Positions 6,852-11,330 of a stretch of 11,330 nucleotides of DNA are shown piece after piece. Under the pieces are notes generated by a model that was not told where the DNA came from, did not search any database, and worked only from the letters and a program-made list of their open reading frames with translations. Positions within the stretch are counted from its first letter, which is position 1; each line of letters begins with the position of its first letter. Origin of the DNA: an uncultured Clostridia bacterium (GTDB lineage Bacteria > Bacillota_A > Clostridia > TANB77 > CAG-508); NCBI GenBank assembly GCA_934130705.1, contig CAKOYL010000027.1, forward strand, positions 1-11,330. Direction: 5' to 3'. The translations under genes and the position numbers were made by a program.

Positions 6852-6865
6852 GTTGCATTTGCAAC
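6852..6865. promoter_or_regulatory. Palindromic operator candidate between nrdD and the Crp/Fnr-type gene
   Basis: GTTGCATTTGCAAC is a perfect 6-2-6 inverted repeat, notably GC-containing for this intergenic region. Its centre (6858.5) is at about -41.5 for the predicted nrdD start, the class II activator position of Crp/Fnr proteins, and at about -29.5 for the predicted start of the regulator gene, where binding would block its own -35 region. The sequence is neither the E. coli CRP nor the FNR consensus. That the neighbouring protein binds here is inference. Confidence 0.6.
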
Positions 6866-6881
6866 TTTTTTATTATATAAT
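6853..6881 (+). promoter_or_regulatory. Promoter of the Crp/Fnr-type regulator gene
   Basis: A perfect TATAAT (6876-6881) preceded at 17 bases by a weak TTGCAT -35 (6853-6858) that lies within the palindrome at 6852-6865. The predicted start is near 6888, about 33 bases before the ATG, with AGGAG at 6908-6912. Confidence 0.55.
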
Positions 6882-6920
6882 ACAACAAAAATTATAATCA
6901 AAAAATTAGGAGTGAATATA

Positions 6921-7553
6921 ATGAATTCGGCGACACAATTTGAGGAATTTTTTAAAGATTTTTCTTGTAATTGTAAAAACGTTCAAAAAAAATCTTTTAA
7001 AAAAGGACATACAATAACAACTTATATTCAAAAGAGAAACCAAGTTTGTATCTTACAAAATGGAGAAGCTGATTTAGTAAGATATGACTTTAATGGAGAT
7101 AAATCTATAATTGAACATTTCACTAAAAACGATATTTTCGGTGAAGCCTTTTATGTTATTACTACTAATAATGAACTTTATGTTGAAGCAAAGAAAAATT
7201 GTGATGTATTGTTTTTTATTTATGATAATGTTTATCATAAGTGTAGAAATAATTGTAAATTTCACCAAGTACTATCTGAAAACTTTTCTGACCTTATTTT
7301 AAATAAGGTTACCAGTCTTAATACAAGAATTGAAATTTTAACTAAGAGAACTATTCGTGATAAATTGTTAGGTTATTTTTCCATTTTATCTACTAGAAAT
7401 TTATCTGCAACTTTTGCCCTTCCTTTTTCTTTAACTGATTTAGCTGACTTTTTAAGTGTTGATAGAAGTGCTATGATGAGAGAATTAAAGCTTTTGAAAG
7501 ATGAAGGGTTTATTAAGAAAAATGGAAATAAGATTACTTTATTATATAAATAA
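6921..7553 (+). CDS. Crp/Fnr-family transcriptional regulator
   Basis: A 210-residue one-component regulator. Residues about 22-105 form the cyclic-nucleotide-binding-like barrel (CILQNGEADLVRYDFNGD at 43-60, DIFGEAF at 71-77), residues 115-150 the dimer helix (RTIRDKLLGYF at 143-153), and residues 168-208 a winged helix-turn-helix (LTDLADFLSVDRSAMMREL at 171-189). The recognition helix keeps the two flanking Arg of Crp/Fnr, but the Glu of the RE-type motif is Ser. Six Cys (16, 18, 43, 94, 108, 112) include CNC and CRNNC, so redox, metal or iron-sulfur sensing is possible, though the spacing is not that of E. coli FNR. The ATG at 6921 is preferred over GTG 6912, which overlaps the ribosome binding site. 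It is divergent from nrdD and ends at a hairpin shared with hisS. A role in anaerobic or nitrosative control of nrdDG is inference. Confidence 0.88.
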   Translation: MNSATQFEEFFKDFSCNCKNVQKKSFKKGHTITTYIQKRNQVCILQNGEADLVRYDFNGDKSIIEHFTKNDIFGEAFYVITTNNELYVEAKKNCDVLFFIYDNVYHKCRNNCKFHQVLSENFSDLILNKVTSLNTRIEILTKRTIRDKLLGYFSILSTRNLSATFALPFSLTDLADFLSVDRSAMMRELKLLKDEGFIKKNGNKITLLYK

Positions 7554-7586
7554 AAAACAATAGACTTTTACAATCTATTGTTTTTT
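7552..7586. terminator. Two-way terminator between the Crp/Fnr-type gene and hisS
   Basis: A perfect 13-bp stem, AAAAAACAATAGA (7552-7564) with TCTATTGTTTTTT (7574-7586), surrounds a 9-base loop. T-runs are present on both strands. It starts within the regulator's stop codon and ends four bases before the hisS stop codon, so it serves both convergent genes. Confidence 0.87.
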
Positions 7587-7589
7587 ATT

Positions 7590-8894
7590 TTAAAAATTCT
7601 CAGATATCTTATTTATTTCTGTTTCTTTTTCTTCTCCAGTTTTCATATTTTTTATTTTTACAATTCCTGAATTTATTTCGTCTTCTCCAATTACTATAAC
7701 ATATGGAATTTCCAATTTATCTGCATATTTCATTTTTGCTTTTAATTTTTTATCATTTAAAAATATTTCTGTATTAATTCCGCTTTTTCTTAAATCATTT
7801 GCAATACTTATTGGAACTGTTAAATCTTCTACCATTGGTACTATTAATACCTCTGATATTGATTTTTTCTCAGCTTTTATTAATTGTAATTCATTTAGTT
7901 TATAAAATAATCTTGTTAGCCCTATTGAAATGCCAACTCCTGGTAATTGTTTATCTGTATAGTATTCTGCTAGATTTTCATATCTTCCTCCTGAGCATAC
8001 ACTTCCAAGTTCTCTATATTGATTTAAGAAAGTTTCATATACTGTTCCTGTATAATAATCTAATCCTCTTGCTATTGTTAAATCTACTTTGAAGTTTGCT
8101 TCTGGAATTCCAAATATTCTAACATATTTTACAACTTGTGTTAGTTCATCTAGTCCTTTTTCAAATTCTTCATTTTTTATATTTAATTCATTTAATTTTT
8201 GAAGTTTTTCATCTGTTGTTCCTTCTATTTCTATGAAATCCATTATTTTATTTATAGCATCACTTGGAATTCCTATTTTTTCTAGTTCTTCTATAACCGC
8301 TTCTTTTCCTATTTTTTCTATTTTGTCTATTATTCTTAAAATTTCAGTTGCATTTTCTTTTTGATTTAAGCTTTCAAATAAACCATTTAGTATTTTTCTG
8401 TTATTAATACGAATTGTAAAGTCATCAAATCCTAATTCTTTAAATATAGTATATATAACACTTGGAAGTTCCGCATCATTTATAACACTTAATTCTCCAT
8501 CTCCAATTATATCTATGTCACATTGATAAAATTCACGAAATCTTCCTTTTTGTGTTCTTTCCCCACGATAAACTTTTCCAATTTGATATCTTCTAAATGG
8601 AAAGCTTAAATTTCCATAGTTTTTGGCAACATATTTTGCAAGTGGTACTGTTAAATCAAATCTCATTGATATATCTGTATCACCTTTTTCAAATCTATAT
8701 ATTTGTTTTTCTGTTTCTCCTCCTGCTTTTGCAAGTAATACTTCTGATAATTCTAGTATTGGTGTGTCTAATGGTAAAAATCCAAATTTTTGGTATGTTT
8801 TTTCTATTTTTTGTTTTATTTGTTCAAATAGTATTTGTTCATTTGGCATTAATTCCATAAATCCAGCTAATGTTCTTGGTTCTGTTTTTTTCAT
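7590..8894 (-). CDS. hisS: Histidyl-tRNA synthetase
   Basis: HisRS charges tRNA-His in the cytoplasm. The 434-residue class II synthetase shows motif 2 (FRRYQIGKVYRGERT at 100-114, then GRFREFYQCDIDI at 117-129), the histidine-specific loop ARGLDYYTG (275-283), motif 3 (GGRYENL at 302-308 and GVGISIGLTRL at 319-329) and a C-terminal anticodon-binding domain (about 347-434). Motif 2 and the specificity loop separate it from HisZ, which lacks aminoacylation features. Length is normal. The start at 8894 has GAGGAG 7 bases upstream. It lies 61 bases after the metallo-hydrolase gene and has its own strong promoter in that gap. The short leader leaves no room for a T-box. Confidence 0.97.
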   Translation of the reverse strand: MKKTEPRTLAGFMELMPNEQILFEQIKQKIEKTYQKFGFLPLDTPILELSEVLLAKAGGETEKQIYRFEKGDTDISMRFDLTVPLAKYVAKNYGNLSFPFRRYQIGKVYRGERTQKGRFREFYQCDIDIIGDGELSVINDAELPSVIYTIFKELGFDDFTIRINNRKILNGLFESLNQKENATEILRIIDKIEKIGKEAVIEELEKIGIPSDAINKIMDFIEIEGTTDEKLQKLNELNIKNEEFEKGLDELTQVVKYVRIFGIPEANFKVDLTIARGLDYYTGTVYETFLNQYRELGSVCSGGRYENLAEYYTDKQLPGVGISIGLTRLFYKLNELQLIKAEKKSISEVLIVPMVEDLTVPISIANDLRKSGINTEIFLNDKKLKAKMKYADKLEIPYVIVIGEDEINSGIVKIKNMKTGEEKETEINKISENF

Positions 8895-8923
8895 TGTTTC
8901 TCTCCTCTCTGTTTTAGTTTTAA

Positions 8924-8952
8924 ATTATATCATAATTTATGTCTTTTTTCAA
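8924..8952 (-). promoter_or_regulatory. hisS promoter
   Basis: TTGAAA (8952-8947), a 17-base spacer and a perfect TATAAT (8929-8924) with an extended -10 TG, all within the 61-base gap upstream of hisS. The predicted start near 8917 gives a leader of about 22 bases. No terminator is visible after the metallo-hydrolase gene, so hisS could also be read from the rel transcript. Confidence 0.7.
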
Positions 8953-8955
8953 TGT

Positions 8956-9606
8956 TTACCATAATTTAGGTTTCAATTCTAAATATATTGGTTTTTCATC
9001 TTTTAGCATTGTTGCTTTTCCATGACCTGGGTATATTAATGTATCGTCTGGTAGAATCAATATTTTTTTAGTTATTGAATTCATTATATCTTCTCTGCTT
9101 GAAGTTGGCAAGTCTGTTCTTCCCCATGTTCCACAAAAAATTGTATCACCTGAAAATAAACATTTTTCTTTTTCACAATATAATGATGTACTTCCTGCTG
9201 TATGTCCTGGTGTATGAATTACTCTAAATTCTAAATTTCCTAAATGTATTAAATCATTATCATCAATTCTTGAATCAGCTTCTAATTCTATTTCAGGTAA
9301 TCCGATTATCTCAGATAAATTAATTTTTGCATCATTTAATCCTATTGCATCTATTCTGTGTATTAAAATTTTTCCTCCACATCTTTTTTGTAATTCTGTT
9401 ACACCTGCTATATGATCACCATGGCAATGTGTTAAATATATATATTTTAATTTTCCTTTAAATATATTTTTTATTAAATTTTCTATTTTATCTACATCTC
9501 CAGCAGGGTCAATACACATTATTTCCTTACTCTCTTTGTCAAATATAACATAACAATTTGTAGCGCCCCCTACCCATGTATGTATCTTTAGTTCTTTTAA
9601 AATCAT
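8956..9606 (-). CDS. Metallo-beta-lactamase-fold hydrolase, glyoxalase II-like
   Basis: A 216-residue single-domain hydrolase with the full binuclear metal set: THCHGDH (His60, His62, Asp64, His65), His135 in HTPGHTAGS, Asp154 in FSGDTIF, and His195 in IYPGHG. The segment WGRTDLPTSS (161-170) is typical of the short YcbL-like glyoxalase II group, which lacks the C-terminal helical substrate domain of classical glyoxalase II. The likely reaction is thioester or related hydrolysis in the cytoplasm, but the substrate is not defined by sequence. It starts 5 bases after the rel stop, with GGTAGGA of the ribosome binding site overlapping the end of rel, so it is translationally coupled. A hydrolase of this type between rel and hisS is a recurrent Firmicute arrangement. 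Confidence 0.9.
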   Translation of the reverse strand: MILKELKIHTWVGGATNCYVIFDKESKEIMCIDPAGDVDKIENLIKNIFKGKLKYIYLTHCHGDHIAGVTELQKRCGGKILIHRIDAIGLNDAKINLSEIIGLPEIELEADSRIDDNDLIHLGNLEFRVIHTPGHTAGSTSLYCEKEKCLFSGDTIFCGTWGRTDLPTSSREDIMNSITKKILILPDDTLIYPGHGKATMLKDEKPIYLELKPKLW

Positions 9607-9611
9607 TTTTC

Positions 9612-11330
9612 CTACCTTCTAACTTCATAAACACTATCTACTTTTCTAATAGCTCTAATTACTTTATTTAACTCTTCAATATTCTCTACTTCTAAGTCAA
9701 TATCCATGATTGCAATTCTTTCCTTTGTTGTTTTTGTACTAACTCCCATAAGATTTGCTTTTGCTTCTTTTATTGAATTTAATACATCTATTAATAGTCC
9801 TTTTCTATCATTTGCTAATACTTCTATATTAACATTGTAATTTTCTTTAGCCTCTTCATACCATTTAACATCAATCATTCTGTTTTCTTCTGATAGCAAA
9901 TCTTTTACATTTACACAATCTTTTCTGTGAACTGAAACTCCTCTTCCTTTTGTTATATATCCTACTATTTCGTCTCCAGGAAGTGGATTACAGCATTTTG
10001 ATAATTTTACAAGACAGTTGTCTATTCCTTTTACTACTACTCCTGAGCTTGATGGCTTTTGTTTCTTCTCTTTTTGTTTATTTAATTGTTCCATCTTTTC
10101 TTCAATGTCTTCTTCTTGATGTTCTTTTCTGTATTCTTGTAACATTCTTGCTATAATTTTTACTGATGAGTTTGCTCCAAATCCAACTGCTGCATACATT
10201 TCATCAAGATTTTTGTATTTGTATCTTTCTAGCATTGGTTCTATATATTCTTGTTTGAATAAGCTTGTGTGTGTCATTCCTATTCTTTTTAATTCTTTTT
10301 CAATTAATTCTTTTCCTTTTTCAATGTTTTCTGCTTTTTGAGCTTTTTTAAACCAACTTTGAATTTTGTTTTTTGCACTTGTGCTTTTTACAAATTTTAA
10401 CCAATCTCTACTTGGTCCTTTTGAATTGTCTGATGTTAAAATTTCAACAATATCTCCATTTTTTAATGGTGTTATTATTGGCATCATTCTACTATTTATT
10501 TTACATCCTGTCATATGATGTCCTATTTCTGCATGTATTGCATATGCAAAGTCTATTGGTGTTGCTCCTCTTGGTAATACTTTTATAGCTCCTTTTGGAG
10601 TAAATACATATACTTCATCTTCAAATAATTCTGTTTTTAATGTATCTAAGAATTCTTGTGGATCTTGCATATCTTTTTGCCATTCTAGTGTTTCTCTAAG
10701 CCATGCTAATTTATCTTCTTCTACTTTTACTGATTGTTTTTTTCCAAAATAACTTGCTTCTTTATATGCCCAATGTGCTGCAATTCCGTATTCTGCAATT
10801 CTATGCATATCCCAAGTACGAATTTGAACTTCAAAAGGTGTTCCTTTGTCTCCTAATAGTGTTGTGTGTATTGATTGGTACATATTTGGCTTTGGCACTG
10901 CTATATAGTCTTTAAATCTTCCTGGCATTGGGCTATACATTTCATGTACTACACCTAATGCTGCATAACAATCTTTTATTGAATTTACTAATATACGTAA
11001 AGCAAATAGGTCATATATTTGATCTAATGTTTTATTGTCTCTTTTCATTTTTCTATATATACTGTATAAATGTTTTGCTCTTCCTGTTACTTCTGCATCT
11101 ATATGTTGTTTTTTTAGTTGAACACGAATATCTCCCATTATTTTTTCTATAAATTTCAATCTTTCTTCTCTTTTTTTGTCTATTCCTTCAACTAATTCAT
11201 GATATTCTTCTGGGTATAAATATTTGAATGACAAATCTTCTAATTCCCATTTCATTGAATATAGACCTAAACGATTTGCAAGTGGTGCATATATTTCCAT
11301 TGTTTCTTTTGCATTTGCAATTTGTCTATC
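9612..11330 (-). CDS. rel: Bifunctional-type (p)ppGpp synthetase/hydrolase Rel, 5' end outside the window
   Basis: The 3' 572 codons of a long RelA/SpoT homologue; the frame is open to the right edge (DRQIANAKETMEIYAPLANR), so the N-terminal HD hydrolase domain is out of view. An internal ATG at 11300 is not the start. Visible parts, numbered from the window edge: the synthetase domain (about 70-190) with RFKD at 138-141, the RxKD motif of bifunctional Rel enzymes rather than the ExDD of E. coli RelA; the TGS domain (about 240-298, YVFTPKGAIKVLPRGATP); a helical region; a cysteine-containing domain (CCNPLPGDE with Cys446/447, and HRKDC with Cys472); and a C-terminal ACT domain (about 498-572). 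The protein makes (p)ppGpp on ribosomes in response to uncharged tRNA and, in this class, also degrades it. It is upstream of and coupled to the metallo-hydrolase gene. Confidence 0.96.
   Translation of the reverse strand, partial: DRQIANAKETMEIYAPLANRLGLYSMKWELEDLSFKYLYPEEYHELVEGIDKKREERLKFIEKIMGDIRVQLKKQHIDAEVTGRAKHLYSIYRKMKRDNKTLDQIYDLFALRILVNSIKDCYAALGVVHEMYSPMPGRFKDYIAVPKPNMYQSIHTTLLGDKGTPFEVQIRTWDMHRIAEYGIAAHWAYKEASYFGKKQSVKVEEDKLAWLRETLEWQKDMQDPQEFLDTLKTELFEDEVYVFTPKGAIKVLPRGATPIDFAYAIHAEIGHHMTGCKINSRMMPIITPLKNGDIVEILTSDNSKGPSRDWLKFVKSTSAKNKIQSWFKKAQKAENIEKGKELIEKELKRIGMTHTSLFKQEYIEPMLERYKYKNLDEMYAAVGFGANSSVKIIARMLQEYRKEHQEEDIEEKMEQLNKQKEKKQKPSSSGVVVKGIDNCLVKLSKCCNPLPGDEIVGYITKGRGVSVHRKDCVNVKDLLSEENRMIDVKWYEEAKENYNVNIEVLANDRKGLLIDVLNSIKEAKANLMGVSTKTTKERIAIMDIDLEVENIEELNKVIRAIRKVDSVYEVRR

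Noticed and set aside
6912..6920. GTG start three codons upstream for the Crp/Fnr-type regulator
   Set aside because: The GTG shares its first base with the AGGAG ribosome binding site, which is correctly spaced for the ATG at 6921.
1..11330. CRISPR arrays, tRNA or rRNA genes, insertion sequences
   Set aside because: No regularly spaced repeats, no cloverleaf or rRNA-like GC-richer blocks and no transposase-like products are visible. All sizeable non-coding stretches are accounted for by promoters and terminators or are featureless AT-rich sequence.

Overview
The window is a very AT-rich (well below 30% GC by eye), densely packed chromosomal segment with the standard genetic code, strong AGGAG-type ribosome binding sites and A/T-flanked hairpin terminators. 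Its gene content is a MurT/GatD lipid II amidation pair, an oxygen-sensitive class III ribonucleotide reductase, a bifunctional-type Rel, and a prepilin-like protein carrying the GITLVALVITI leader common in Clostridia. Together these point to an anaerobic low-GC Firmicute, most likely a member of Clostridia. The species cannot be read from the window.

Layout, left to right. (1) Positions 1-182, minus strand: the start of a type IV pilin-like gene that runs off the left edge. (2) Positions 183-751: a 569-base region without an established gene. It holds a good minus-strand promoter, a possible 47-codon ORF, a two-way hairpin terminator and the murT promoter. (3) Positions 752-2833, plus strand: murT-gatD, ended by a perfect 17-bp hairpin shared with the converging gene. 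(4) Positions 2873-4041, minus strand: a two-gene accessory unit, an HNH endonuclease-like protein with a ParB-like C-terminal domain followed by a GNAT acetyltransferase, with its own promoter. (5) Positions 4124-6799, minus strand: nrdD-nrdG, the anaerobic ribonucleotide reductase and its radical-SAM activase. (6) Positions 6921-7553, plus strand, divergent from nrdD: a Crp/Fnr-family regulator. (7) Positions 7590-11330, minus strand: rel (5' end outside the window), a glyoxalase II-like metallo-hydrolase and hisS, which is a familiar Firmicute housekeeping neighbourhood.

How the parts fit. MurT and GatD form one enzyme that amidates the stem-peptide glutamate of lipid II. NrdG installs the glycyl radical on NrdD, which makes deoxynucleotides without oxygen. 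The divergent Crp/Fnr-type regulator is a plausible controller of nrdDG: a perfect 14-bp palindrome in the shared intergenic region lies at about -41.5 from the predicted nrdD start, the classical class II activator position, and overlaps the -35 region of the regulator's own promoter. Most of the window is ordinary core metabolism. The less ordinary pieces are the HNH/ParB-like protein beside the reductase, the small ORF that reads through a terminator upstream of the pilin gene, and the palindromic operator candidates.
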